This document shows, in pieces, positions 47,574 to 60,107 of a stretch of DNA of 64,000 nt (positions are counted from its first letter, which is position 1; each line of letters opens with the position of its first letter). The notes beneath the pieces were generated by a model, which searched no databases, was not told where the DNA came from, and worked only from the letters and a program-made list of their open reading frames with translations. This DNA comes from Hyphodiscus hymeniophilus (taxonomy: Eukaryota > Ascomycota > Leotiomycetes > Helotiales > Hyphodiscaceae), in NCBI GenBank assembly GCA_016508695.1, contig VNKQ01000011.1:1116001-1180000 (forward strand). The letters are read 5' to 3'. The position numbers and the translations under genes are program-made.

Positions 47574-48212
47574 GCGTGATATACATAGTCGTACTTCGTT
47601 ACGAATAGCTGGAGCTTGAGGGTGAGCAAAGAAGGTGATGGATGATTGAAACGACTCTCGTTTTCTGCATGGTTTCCCAAATCGACGACAATTCACTCAC
47701 AACTTGAAGTTTTGATATGCGGTTTTCATTTTTCTACATGTGAAACTGAGCCACCAAACCCCGCCGCTACTCGTGGCTAGAAGCTAGAACGAAATCTACC
47801 TCAGCTACTTAAGTTCTCATCACGCTTTAGCTAGGTATAAGTATGTCTGTATTTCACACGTGCTGGCTTGGAGATGGGAAGTGTGGCTTCGGGTTTTCTG
47901 CAAGTCAAGAGGCTAGAATAAAGGCAGTTTGAAGCCAATAACAGTGAGGTCACAATTGCACACTGCGATACAGCTCCCTTCATTTTGACTTGAGAGGAAT
48001 TCTGGCTTCTCGTTTTGATTTGTGCTTTTTGTTTCAATATTCACTATTGGCATTCAAGTATGCTAGCGGAGGTCCGAGTCCAATACTAGATCGAGCCTGA
48101 TAAAATTCAAGCCCGATATCCAACTCCCCAATACTCCAAGTGATGCATATTCCAAGTCTTTTGGTTCCCAAACTCCATACTACCATAGCCCGATATGCCG
48201 CGCCTGTCTCAA
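47574..48212. other. Convergent 3' intergenic region
   Basis: 640 bp between the converging WW-domain and SSL1 genes. Only UTR sequence is expected and nothing is recognised. Confidence 0.5.
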
Positions 48213-49702
48213 TCATATCTCCATAACATCCCCTGTCGGAACTCGATTCCCAACTTCCCTCTCCTCACCCTGATGCAACATCCCTCTCGAATCACTCTGG
48301 CACCCTGGGCAATTATGCACGACCTCGTGCGCGAAAACATCACAATCGATGCAGAAATGATTGCCACAGACCTCACAAGCATACCTTCCACTCTCGCTGA
48401 TACTTCTGACTTTCTCCGCTTGCTCCCCATTTCTCTGAGCTTCCACTGCATGCTTGGGAATTTCGGGGAACGGGAAAATGCATGAATAGCAAGCTTTTGA
48501 CCTCGCGGCTTCGGACCAAGGGACTTCGACCCAATTTTTGAGCGGGAAAAGATGGTGATAAGAACGTGCCAGATGGGTAGAGAGAATAAGCGTGAGGCCA
48601 CAAGCGGGACACTCAGCAGGTAGACTGCAGACTTTGCTCTCGCATCTTGAACACAGGTAGCCGCCACGAGTGAGTTTGCTATGGCAAGCACAGAAACTCA
48701 TGGATTTTCCAGCACCGGACGTCCGAGACGGAAAGCCCATCATCAACAGGCTGGATTGTGACTGTTTTTTCGTTCTTGTGACCGGAGGTGTGGTGAGCGT
48801 CATGACTAGCTCGCGGAAATGCTGCTCGTTGAGTGCTACGCTGTAATTCCCCTCATCACCTGCGTTCGTCTTTTTGCAGAGTTCTGTGCATATTTGTACA
48901 GAAGCCGCGAGACCGACAACCGAGACACGAATGCGGTCTATGATTAGATTTGCGATTGTCTCGTGGATATCACCAGGATCGCTGGAGAGCAGGGCTCCAT
49001 ATATGATGAGAATTTCTCGCGTGCCGTGGGAAGGGGCATGGAAAAGCGCCGCTCGGCTCATCTCAAGAGCATTCTGTAAACTGGGGTTGCCTTTCGGTTC
49101 TTGACCTCGTAGAGCCTTGAGCCGTTCGATATGCTCCGCCGGATTGCCACTCATATCGCTGATGCGAACGGCGATTCCATCACGCATGCCGATTATACCC
49201 AACTGAGAAATTGGATTTTGCTCAAAGTATTCGGAGACAAATTCGGAGGCGTATTGGATTGTCAGGAGGTATCGTGTGGGTCGGAGGTCTTTCTCGACCA
49301 TTGCAAAAGAGAGATCGAGTACTAGTATAAGATGTCGAATGATACCCCGCTGTAAAGGTGTAGTGTCTCTTAACAATCTGCGTCGTTCATTTAGTGTGGT
49401 CCTGACATTATTGAGATAGTGGCATACCTCTTTCTTTTCGAGGCCTCCCTCAGACCCTCGACCGTCGAATTAATGCTTCCATCCGCACCCTCAACAACCG
49501 TATCCCAGCTCCTCTGAATATCCTCCCACGCGGCTCTTCTCCTATTTGTACCTCCGTTCGTATCACCTCCTCTCGTGGCCGAACCCGCAGCTCCTCGCAC
49601 CGGACCGCTCGATCGTGTCCCATGGCTTGTCGAGACTTGATGTGCTCCAATATCGTCATCGGAGCCATCGTCTGCAACATATTCGCCGTCAGAATCAGAC
49701 AT
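48213..49702 (-). CDS. SSL1: TFIIH core subunit SSL1 (p44)
   Basis: Ssl1/p44 is a core TFIIH subunit needed for RNA polymerase II initiation and nucleotide excision repair, where it stimulates the XPD/Rad3 helicase. Exons 49702..49428 and 49377..48213 with a 50 bp intron give 479 residues. The N-terminus is acidic (MSDSDGEYVADDGS), followed by AWEDIQRSWDTVVEG, a hallmark of the family. A von Willebrand A-like fold runs from HLILVLDLS through GDIHETI and RIRVSVVGLAA. The C-terminus has CxxC clusters: CACHSKL with CSRCESKVC, PACGLTLI, then a RING-like YACEVCGNHFCIDCD...CPGC. The acidic start matches orthologues, so 49702 is preferred. An in-frame upstream exon is possible and listed separately. 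Confidence 0.95.
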
Positions 49703-49818
49703 TGCTGAAGTTCCGTCGTCGCACTTGCGTCACGTAATGAATGTTGCAGTATGGAGTGGTGCCTGTGGGATGATAAAAATGTACGCTCGAAGACAAGGCT
49801 GAATGCAGGCCCACTTAC

Positions 49819-49960
49819 AATTCCAGTCTTCGTCATCAATCACTGAGAAGTGGTTGGTCGCTTGTGGCCGCGGAGGAGATCCGTATCCGGAGTCGTAGCC
49901 TTGTGCGAGTGTGGCCATCTTAGTGTAGCCCGATCGCCAGTCATTAGACCCAGTAGCCAT
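49819..49960 (-). other. Possible 5' exon or uORF upstream of SSL1
   Basis: ATG 49960 opens a 47-codon frame (MATGSNDWRSG...IDDEDWN) followed by a strong donor, GTAAGT, at 49818. Splicing to the AG at 49705-49706 would join it in frame to the SSL1 ATG. Splicing to an earlier acceptor (CCCACAG) would give a separate short peptide. It may be a spliced 5' UTR with a uORF, an N-terminal extension of SSL1, or a tiny gene. No homology is recognised. Confidence 0.3.
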
Positions 49961-50475
49961 CTTGTAAGTTCAAATGTTATTGTGTTTTTCTTATTCTCGT
50001 CGTCGATGTTTATGTTGCGTTATAAATCACCAAGTAGTGGAAGACTACGAAGCTCAGATGTAATGGAGTTCCTTTTGACTTATGCCAACTGCTCTTTCCG
50101 TGCAAGCCCATCATCATGCATCCTCATCGTGGTAGAGCATTTCATTTGTTTCTTCCATTATGCGCTCGAACTGGGTATACTACTAACGCGCAAATTATAT
50201 ACAGACAATCCTCCAAGTGCATAGAATCATCCAACAACTGGATGAAAAGCTATCCTCGAGAAGCATACCACTGCTGATGTCCTTTCGTAATTACACTCTC
50301 ACAAGGGCATACCTTGCCGGTCATATTCATCATACCTTTCGTGCCTCTCGAAAAACTATGCCTGTAGCAAAACATGCTCTCGTTATAACTTTAAACAATA
50401 TCGTCTAAGACGTAAAAGTATCGCTCGTAGCAAGACTACCTCCAAACTCCGATTCCCATGCTTTGGCGATTCTCG
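49961..50475. other. Intergenic region CHS7 to SSL1
   Basis: About 0.5 kb between tandem minus-strand genes. It contains the CHS7 3' UTR and SSL1 promoter sequence; nothing else is seen. Confidence 0.5.
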
Positions 50476-51642
50476 TCACGAGTACGTAGTCGCGACGGGC
50501 ATGGGCCAGTCGTCTTCAGTGATGCTGGACCAGAATGTCCACACTGCGACCACGGCAAGAAGGGTAAATAGCGTTTCGAAGAGAGCTCCATCAATCTTTC
50601 CGTTCACTCCTTTGCAGATGTGAACGCTGACAATGTAATTAAAGATCTGGCCGAGGGCGAATAGAAGTACAGCCGCTCCAAGGTAGATCATGGGTTTGCG
50701 CTCCCCGAGGACCCTGATCACTAACAAAGTCTCCAATATGAAGAAAACGAATAGGAACACCAGGGGCGCAAGCTGGTAGAGAACATATAGCCCGATATTG
50801 CGGTTGTTGCCACTCAAGCTGGAATCGAAGTGGCCCGTCCAGCTGTATCCAGTATCAAGGGCAATGTAGCCAGTTCCAACGAATATCACCGCTGCAGATC
50901 CAACTAACAGACCGAGGGAGATGGGAGTGCCATCATCAAGCAATTGGTATCCAACGACAGCATTTAGCATTAGGATCCATAGAGTAGCAGTTATCATGCC
51001 GATGTGTATACCAGTGAAGGCCTAGTCGTGTTAGCTTGCCAACACCGTTTTGATCTTGAGAGGAACTTACGATTCGAATTGTATTGCTCAACGGGAAGTC
51101 TCCAACCGTGAATATCTCACAAATCTCGATGATTATATATCCTAGGAGAAAGACTTGCATTTCTCTGAGAGCCAAAGTCAGCACATATTGTAGTCAAACA
51201 GGTTGTCGAACGTACCTCCGCCCCACCGCTGCTTGTTTTCTTTCGGATCTCCATAGGAGGAAGGCAGAGACTACAATTGCGACACCACAGAGGAGAATTG
51301 ACCCTATTCAGAGTCAGCCTACCCCGTCAACTCTAAACTCGATGCAACAAACCCAAATTGCCGAGGTGGTGTCCATGCTTCAAAGAGATGCCCTCCAGTA
51401 CACATGATTTCAAGCCCGAGTCGTTGTATTTGAAACCTGGGAAAAGCTATCGTGAAGCTAGAATTAGCACTGTGAAGTCTTTGGATTCGAGGAGGCTGGG
51501 AGACGAACGTTGCAGACTGGCAGAGTCGAGTCGCGACAGAAGTCCTATTTCAATAGTCAGCACACGCTCATAGAAAGCTTCTCTACATTCTGATGTAATC
51601 CCTCCCACTCACATGAAAATTTCCGAACTGTGTTGACCCCAT
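50476..51642 (-). CDS. CHS7: Chitin synthase export chaperone CHS7
   Basis: Chs7 is an ER membrane chaperone needed for export of class IV chitin synthase (Chs3) to the cell surface. Six exons, 51642..51613, 51544..51509, 51446..51353, 51303..51216, 51164..51071 and 51021..50476, give 295 residues. All junctions are GT-AG and frame-consistent. The protein begins MGSTQFGNFH, DFCRDSTLPVCN, LFPGFKYNDSG. It then has about seven membrane segments, including GSILLCGVAIVVSAFLLW, EMQVFLLGYIIIEICEIFTV and IGMITATLWILMLNAVVGYQ. Family blocks YQLLDDGTPIS and TGYIALDTGYSW and the ending WSSITEDDWPMP are present. One donor is GTTCGT. Length equals that of fungal Chs7, so it looks intact. It works in the same secretory and wall theme as PMT2. 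Confidence 0.95.
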
Positions 51643-54003
51643 CTTGTCGACGCTTGGCGGGTGCTGAATCAATAGACAGATCGAGGCGTAGAGCTTCAGC
51701 AGCTCAAGGTCCTATGAAATCGGGTCGATTGTCGCAAATGAAGAACTCGAGGTCGCTGCTAGTCGCCGACAGACTGCGTGGTCTGACGACACCAGCAGAG
51801 AGATGCGTTGGGAAGTGACGGTCTGGTGGGTGGTGGTTTGGACTGGAGATTTCCTTGCTTCTGGGTCGATCGAATATTGCCAACTCCTGCGACAAGCTAA
51901 AATTTAGCTGCAGGTACTCTCACTCGACAGCAACGTCCCTTCGTTTTACGCCACTCTGCGCCTTATGAGGGGCGAATTGTGGACAATTGCTTCTCGCGCG
52001 ATGGATTGTAAAGTTGCGATGGTGTGCGACAGTGATGGTAGAAGATGAGCGCCGGTGATGATTTCTTCAGACAGCCCGTCAATGCAAGATTGGTGGATGG
52101 TTGACTTGTCGACCACCTTCCGAAATTACAGACCCTGTCAAGGAAGCAGGGCAGGGAAATGAGTGCTCTCACATCCAAACAAACAGCTCGGGCAAATCTA
52201 GGATAAGCATGCCGATGTTTTTTGCAGAAGTCGAGGGGAATGATGGGTCTAGTCACCAGTGTAATCGATCGCTTTCATGCCGATGGAGAAATGTGCATCT
52301 ATTGTGCAGTCTTTGGAGAGAAGAAATTACCAATATATAGACATGGGGTTAAATCTGCCAAAATGGTGTCGCTTTCACTACTCTAGTACTGCCTTGATTC
52401 GTGTTTCAGGATGTCAACCCAGTACCTTTTCCGGCTTCTGGTCCGCAACTCTGAAGAAAGAAGACGAAGAAGAAGTCTGATCTAGGCTTTGGAAGCACGT
52501 AACCTGTGCGTCCACCAGCCTCCGCCACCGTTTTGCCACGCTTTGTGCATAGAGATCGTCGTCTTTCAGCTGCTGCGCCTGGGGTTGATATACTCGACTG
52601 CATGGCTTGATAAGGACACACACGAGCTCGACAAGGTCTCGAGGTGAAGCTTTACCTACCTTACCTACTGTAGGTACCTACTGGATGAGAGTACTCGGTT
52701 AGATGGGGTGTCCAGTGATTCAAAAGGGGCTAAGAGATTATCAACACCAGTTCTCCAGAGCCCAGTGAGGAGGCGGCTCCTTGGAGAGACATACAACATG
52801 TCGAAATTGGATTCCTGCGTTCAATTCGAAGCATGAGGATGCTTATAACCTCTCCTTACCCCTCCATGGCATATTGAATTCTCAAATGTTGTTGAAGAAA
52901 AACGTCCATGAAATTGAAATTTGATGGGATCTGGACCAGACTTCGTAGGGTATCGACTTCCTTGCTCATTCCAAATTCCCAATGCTTCGAGAATGCAGTT
53001 CTCTAAGATGATAGGCTGGCTATTCTTATCAAAACGGTCTCACCTGATAACTTGTCCTTGACGAGGCTGTGAATTCAGTGGAGAGCCTCTATGTCTCACT
53101 TATCGAATGTACTCATTCTCAAGGAAGAAGTAAGTGAATGCTCTGTTTCACAGGAAGGTCTGTCTTCATTCCGCCTGACGGGATCCGCTATTTCTACAAT
53201 ATATGAACGAGATCCTTATCATGGGAACAGCTAGGCACTTCCATCCCGCTGACCCATGCTTGAACTTCAAAAGACCTTTTACTCTCGCAGTAGGTTCATC
53301 CTTCCCCGACATTTAGAGTTGCATGTGTTGTCTGTTGCCTGTGCAGTGTGCACATGGTCGATTCAGATTCGTAGGGCCTGGGAAAAATTGAGAGGCATCG
53401 CGTCAGTCAAGACGTGCGGAAATACTCATGTACTTGTACCACATGGAATAATCAAAGTCTTGTCATTTCAATTATCCCGGTTTTTTCGAAGCGTTACTAT
53501 CCTACCTCAATCGCCGCAGAAGATGAAGATAAACGTAACAAAAAGTACCTGCCATTATCACGTGAACCAAGATCTCCCCTTAAACGCACGCGAGCGTCAT
53601 CTCGACCACCAGGACCCTGGATTCACGTACCTCCACTGTGTCCACGTTCGCGATAGCCTCTCGTGACACCATTCTCTCCGTCAAGCCACAGCTCATTCCT
53701 GTCATTCAGTTCTTTCCGGAGACTCAATCATAAGTACCCGGCACATGCATTGTCTCTATATGCATCATTTCTCCACTTTTGGACGAAGATTTGGCCTCTA
53801 GACGAATCGGCTTGCCTTGACCTTCCCACAAGTCATTCGACCGACTCCTACCTAACCCCCATCTTGAAAGCAGAGGGCTGCTGCAAGACAGCTCACCCAT
53901 ATTCACGATTCCTTCCCCACAGACAATTCGTCGCCCTGCGAACATACCTCTGCGAACCTTATCGTCGCAACCCGGCAGATCTAATTCACATTCCGCTGCG
54001 TTA
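51643..54003. other. 2.4 kb intergenic region before the sugar transporter
   Basis: Divergent promoters of CHS7 and the transporter must lie here. A short palindrome-rich patch around 52655-52683 carries repeated TACCTAC and GTAGGTAC words. The frame of the transporter first exon is open from 53821 but contains no ATG. No gene is recognised. Confidence 0.5.
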
Positions 54004-56282
54004 TTGGGCAGCAATTCGGACGAGAAGGGCCGCCGCTCTTCCCTCTCAAGATCATCCTCTCTCGATTCGGATTTTTCCTGGAGCGATACTGGCGATCTTG
54101 CAGAGCAATTAGCAGAGGAGGACCCTCTACAGATCAGATTACGAGCATCTCTAGACGAACAGGTTTTTGGTGGATCCTCCAGACGACCTCAACGGCAGAA
54201 GCGGGTGCGGTATCTGGACGAATTCGAGAACGCAAGCCGGAAAGAATATCAAGCTGGAATCGCTAAAGAGGATATCGAGATTCCCTCACCCGCTCCACGG
54301 TACATTACCAGAGTAGAGCATATTCTAGCCTCCATCATGTCAGGAGGAGAAAGGCAAATGCATGGCCTAACGGGCAAGCCCTTGGTGTAGGAATAACCTT
54401 CCCAATAACGAAAATGAGATGCTAATGTGTGCAGCTACTTCACCAGTATTTTTGTATCCCTAGGGGTGTTCCTATTCGGATATGACCAAGGCGTTATGTC
54501 GGGCATCATCACGTAAGTAGAATGGATAGTGGAGGTCTCAACAAGAATCACATAGCTGATACTTCTACAGAGGCCCATTTTTCATAGACTATTTCGACCA
54601 GCCCTCTCGAGCCGAAGTCGGTACTATGGTTGCAATCCTTGAAGTCGGAGCCTTTTGTGCATCACTCGTCGTTGGTAGAGTGGGGGATATAATTGGTAGG
54701 AAAAAGACAATTCTATATGGATCTTGCATATTTTTCGTCGGAGGAGCCCTTCAATCATTTGCCCAAGGCATGGCAATGATGCTTGTTGGCCGTATCACTG
54801 CAGGCGTCGGCGTCGGTATGCTATCGACAATTGTCCCTGTCTACCAATCCGAAATCTCCCCACCACACAACAGAGGAAAGTTGGCCTGCATAGAGTTCTC
54901 TGGAAATGTCACTGGATATGCTACCTCGGTCTGGGTGGACTACTTTTGCAGCTACATCCAGAGTGACTACTCCTGGAGACTGCCTCTGTTGATGCAATGT
55001 GTAATGGGTGCTCTTCTCGGAATGGGCAGTTTGATAATTGTTGAATCGCCAAGGTATGAATTGTGGCCACCAATTTAGAAGCTCCTTGTTAACGATAGCA
55101 GATGGCTCCTTGACAATGATCATGACGAAGAGGGCATTGTTGTGATTGCGAACCTTTATGGGGGTGGAGACATTCACAACACCAAGGCCCGTGATGAGTA
55201 CCGCGAGATCAAGATGGACGTTCTCCTTTCCCGCCAGGAAGGTGAAAAGTCTTATGCGGACATGTTCCGTCGATACAGAACTCGTGTCTTTATCGCCATG
55301 TCAGCCCAAGCCTTTGCTCAGCTGAACGGTATCAATGTCATCTCATATTACGCGCCATATGTCTTCGAGTCAGCTGGGTGGATGGGGCGACAAGCTATTT
55401 TGATGACTGGAATCAACGGTATCACCTATTTACTTTCCACCGTTCCCCCGTGGTATGTTGTAGATAGATGGGGTCGACGATTTATACTCCTCAGCGGTGC
55501 GGTCGCCATGGTCCTATCATTATCCGCCATTTCTTATTTCTTGTACCTCGACATACACTCTACACCAACTTTGGTAGTCGTCTTCGTTATGATCTATAAT
55601 GCCTCTTTTGGTTACAGTTGGGGACCTATCCCATGGCTATATCCTCCGGAGATTCTCCCTCTTAGCATTCGATCTAAGGGTGCTAGTCTGTCCACTGCAA
55701 CAAACTGGGCATTCAATTGGCTGGTGGGAGAGCTGACACCTGTGCTCCAAGAGGCGATTACATGGCGTCTCTATCTAGTCCACGCGTTCTTCTGTGCCAC
55801 AAGTTTTGTTGTTGGTATGTTTTCCCGCTTCCATGTTACAAATGTGTCTAACTTCTGCAGTGTATTTCATCTATCCAGAGACGGCCGGAATAAGACTAGA
55901 AGATATGGACATGCTATTTGGAGATGCCACTACCGCAATGCCAACACCGCAGACAAGAGCCGAGACTGGATCTTTGTTGGGTGTCAGCTCTCCAGTCCCT
56001 TCGATGGATCTCCGTCGGGGAATCCAAGGAGCTGGCCCAAGCTATGCTAATGGTCTCGGCCCAGCAAGTGCTATCCCGGGCCTCGATATTGACCCGCCAG
56101 CGGTTTCTATTGTGAATGGAAAGCCCCAGTATGCTGAGGAAGAAGGAAACGGGGAGGGGGTTGGTGGGTGGATCTCTCGCATGGTCAATAAGGCCAAGGG
56201 AGGCGACGATGGAAGTGTCCGAAGTGGTAAAAGTGGGAACAGCAAATATAGACCGCTTGATCAGGACGAAGAGGAGGGTTAG
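54004..56282 (+). CDS. MFS sugar transporter, start codon unclear
   Basis: A major facilitator sugar transporter of about 692 residues. Exons are 54004..54386, 54435..54512, 54571..55053, 55102..55814 and 55861..56282; all four introns are GT-AG and keep frame. Signatures are GVFLFGYDQGVMSGIIT (segment 1), GRVGDIIGRKKT, VPVYQSEISPPHNRGKL, LAQLNGINVISYYAP-like AQLNGINVISYYAP, DRWGRRFILL and YFIYPETAGIRLEDMD. Long hydrophilic ends flank twelve membrane segments; the N-terminus is Ser and acidic rich. The first exon has no ATG. TTG at 54004 begins the sequence LGSNSDEKGRRSS, where an AUG would fit. The start is therefore mutated, non-AUG, or in an unseen upstream exon. The substrate is not predictable. 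Confidence 0.85.
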
Positions 56283-57097
56283 GTTATGTGGTGGCATACT
56301 AAAACTGGACATTAGAAAGCGGGCGTACTGGATTTCACGGACTCGTGATGTAATATCATTCATTGGCATGAATAGATTGTGCTGTTGATATTTGTAGTCT
56401 TTGAATAGATAAGCTTTCACATCAAAGGCTTCCCTAGGGGTACGTACCACTTGGGAAGTTGCGATATCGAGACGAGCTGCATTCTTTTCATCCCTTGCAG
56501 AATGGCATTTTTTAATCAAGCGAGGGACAAGAGTCTGGGACCTTGAAATGTATTCAGGACAATGTTGTCATACAGGGAATTGTACCATTCTTCGAGATTG
56601 GTTACTTATCTCGCACCGAGGAATAGTCCGTATCTACACATCTATATATCTCAAAAAAACCGTGGCCACAATCGTCCAAACTTTGACCCAATGATCTGTT
56701 TTCAAAACCCACTTCAGCCGCAGTCGTCAAACACGCTGTCCTTTGGCTTAGCGCGACTACCTACCACAAGGCGCGCTACCAAGATCCAAAAATATCTACC
56801 CCTTCTTTAAGATCTTCAAGCATCGCAGCCCGAAAGGATATTTTCAAATAATCCCACCCTTCGAAGCTTTATGTTCATCTGCGGGGATGTTTGATTCCGC
56901 CAACTAAGCCTTTTAATCCGAACACTTTTACTTTCTCGACATTCATTACAAGCTTTACGAAGCTGCATCCCCTTTCCGCTTCACTCGCGAACGTTCAATT
57001 GTTCAATCACACAATCACACCACCAGTACTGCATAATTTCGACTCATTCTGGGGTGCGCGGGTTTTCCGGTCGACTCGCATATCCTGATCCCTCGAT
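56283..57097. other. Intergenic region sugar transporter to PMT2
   Basis: 815 bp between tandem genes with transporter 3' UTR and PMT2 promoter. Nothing else is recognised. Confidence 0.5.
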
Positions 57098-59590
57098 ATG
57101 GCTTCAGACAAAGGCGCCCTGGCGTCCGGCGCCGATTTCGATGCGCAAGCAACTCGACGGAGAAATGTCCCTTCCACTTCACCAAATGGCGGACTCGTGG
57201 ACAGAGTTGAGATCGACGAGAAGAAGACACAAGTCAAGCAGGTCGGCATCTCCTTCCCTCTGCGTATCTGTGGACAAGTTTTCAAGCATGAGAGCAATCG
57301 AGGGATGAACACCAGCTAACACATCTGTTGCAACAGAGTCAACATTCACTGCTGCAATTTCTTGATGAATGGGAGTTCATCATCGCCCCTCTGATATTCA
57401 CAATACTGGCATTCTTCACACGACTATACAAGATTGGTCTATCACCGATTGTGACCTGGGATGAAGCACAGTAAGGATGCTCATTTTCTCAGCCTCGTCA
57501 CAACAGCTAATGACCGGTAACACAGTTTTGGAAAATTCGGCTCTCATTACCTCAAACGCGAATTCTACTTCGATGTTCATCCTCCTCTTGGGAAAATGCT
57601 TGTTGGATTGTCCGGATATTTGGCTGGTTATAACGGATCATTCGAGTTCAAGTCTGGAGAAAGATACCCGGATGAGCTCAACTATACCTTCATGCGGGCA
57701 TTCAACTCCTTCTTTGGTGCTGTTTGCATTCCGCTGGCCTATTACACCGCTCGCGAATTGAACTTGAAGAGACCTGCTGTTTGGTTCGTTACCTTGATGG
57801 TTCTCTGCGAAAACTCATATACTACGATTAGCAGATTCATTCTCTTGGATTCTATGCTTTTATGCTTCACCTTCACAACTGTTTTGTGCTGGGCTAGATT
57901 CCATAGACTCCAGAAGGATAGTTTCAGCCCAGAGTGGTTCTTATGGCTTTTCCTTACCGGCATCAGCATTGGTTGCGTTTGCAGTGTGAAATGGGTGGGA
58001 CTTTTTTGCACTGCTCTTGTTGGACTCTACACCATTGAGGACCTGTGGAACAAATTTGGCGAGGTTAAGATGCCAAAGGTAGTGTACGAATCCCCTCTAA
58101 AAGCATATATATTAATTCATTTGCAGGTCGAATTAGCGTCCCACGTTGTCGCAAGAGTTGTTGGTTTGATTGTCATTCCTCTGATGGTCTATATGTTCTC
58201 TTTCGCGCTCCACTTCGCCATTCTCGAGAACAGTGGTCCAGGAGACGCTCAGATGAGCTCCCTCTTCCAGGCCAATCTCAGGGGTACAGAGGTTGGAAAG
58301 GACAGCCCTCTCGAAATCGCATACGGCTCCCGAGCCACAATCAAGAATATGGGATATGGTGGTGGACTTCTTCATTCGCATGTCCAAACCTACCCCGAGG
58401 GATCCACGCAACAGCAAATTACCTGTTATCATCACAAAGACGCGAATAACGAATGGTGGTTTTATCCCAACCGTGGCGAACCCGAATTTGATCCTGAAGC
58501 CCCAGATCTCAAATACGTTGGAGACGGACACGTTCTACGATTGATCCATTCACAAACAGGCCGCAACTTGCACTCCCACGATGTTGCAGCCCCGGTTACC
58601 AAGGCCGACAAGGAAGTCTCATGTTACGGTAACACAACAGTTGGTGACGAGAAGGATCATTGGACTATGGAAGTTGTGAAGGATGTTGCCTCAAGTGACC
58701 GAACAAAAATCAGAACGTTGACAACAGCCTTCCGCTTGAAGCACACGGCAATGGGCTGCTATCTTCGGGCTGGAAATGTCAACTTGCCACAGTGGGGTTT
58801 CAAGCAGATTGAGGTCACTTGCGTCAAGGATAATAATCCCAAAGACGTCTACACTCACTGGAATGTCGAGGCTCATTGGAATGATAAGCGTTAGTACTTT
58901 CTTAGCTAGTGGGCTCATTTATTGGATTCTAGCTGACAGTTTCTAGTTCCCGCCGCTGATGCAGGAGCATACAAATCCCCCTTCATCCAAGACTTCATCC
59001 ACTTGAACGTGGCAATGATGACTTCAAACAACGCTCTTGTCCCTGACCCCGACAAGCAAGACGATCTCGCCTCCCAATTCTGGCAATGGCCAATCCTCAA
59101 TGTCGGTCTCCGAATGTGCGGTTGGGACGATTCAATCGTGAAGTATTTCCTCCTCGGGAACCCACTCGTATACTGGGGTTCTACAGCCTCTCTCGGAGTC
59201 CTCGTTCTTATGGTCATCTGGTACGTCGTTCGATGGCAACGAGGTTACGATGAGCTCAAGCAAGAGGATATCGATCACATTCACTATGCCGGTATCTACC
59301 CCGTGATTGGATGGTTCTTGCACTATATGCCATTCGTCGCTATGGCGCGTGTGACTTACGTCCATCACTACTACCCTGCGCTCTACTTTGCCATTCTGAC
59401 CCTTGGCTTTGTCACAGACTGGATGCTGAAGACTCAAATAAAGAACATCCAGATCGCCATCTACGGCATCCTGTACGCCGCAACAATTGGACTCTACGTT
59501 CTCTTCATGCCTATATCTTGGGGTATGGTGGGACCCAATAGGCAATTCAGCTACTTGAAGTGGTTTGAGGCCTGGAGAGTCACTGACTAG
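57098..59590 (+). CDS. PMT2: Protein O-mannosyltransferase 2
   Basis: PMT2 is an ER enzyme that transfers mannose from dolichol-phosphate-mannose to Ser/Thr of secreted proteins and is important for the fungal wall. Exons 57098..57241, 57337..57470, 57526..58078, 58127..58889 and 58947..59590 give 745 residues. The catalytic DE motif is seen in WDEAHFGKFGSHYL, spanning the exon 2/3 junction. It is followed by FYFDVHPPLGKMLVGLSGYL, SRFILLDSMLL and CVCSVKWVGLF. The luminal MIR region contains GGGLLHSHVQTYP, HVLRLIHSQTGRNLHSHD and LKHTAMGCYLRAG. C-terminal membrane blocks include PLVYWGSTAS and HYMPFVAMARVTYVHHYYP. Intron 1 has an unusual donor, GTCGGC, so that junction is less certain. Intron 3 is 48 nt without a stop, so retention would add 16 residues. 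Confidence 0.95.
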
Positions 59591-60107
59591 ATTTCTCTGG
59601 TTCTTGACTAAGAGGGTGGAGCAGTGGAGGAGCTTTGGATCTTAGGGAACATGGTCGAAAACTTCTCATTTGTCAAGCGAGGTCGCTGGGAAAATCGGCT
59701 CTGATGGGAAAATGTACTTATGGAAAAGAGGCGCCATAAGTTAATCTGATGTCAAATCGAATCAACTCCTAATTCTCTGAACGTATATCTCTACCAATTC
59801 CTCAACGTGCCAACGTGGTTGAATCGTTCAAAATCATTGAACGTTTGAGACAGTAAGGTCAACCCTCTTCAGCGAATTAGCTAATTCAAAACATGGCCGC
59901 CCGGGCGCAAGAGTATCTACTTCGCTCAATCCTACTGAGCGCGAAATAGCGGTCGAGGACGAAGGTCTTTTTACAGTAATCGCTGATTATGAACTGACAA
60001 CGGCTCCGAGGCATGGGGTCATTTTGCCCTTGGCATATTCGGCTCGTGTAATATCGATTTGTAATGTACAAGGCCTGGTTTATATCTAAGAGGTGATGAC
60101 TTATTAT
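59591..60107. other. Convergent 3' intergenic region
   Basis: 517 bp between converging PMT2 and amidase genes; nothing recognised. Confidence 0.5.

Noticed and set aside
53256..53666. Plus-strand 136-codon frame upstream of the sugar transporter
   Set aside because: No homology, and it overlaps another open frame of similar quality; probably leader or spacer.
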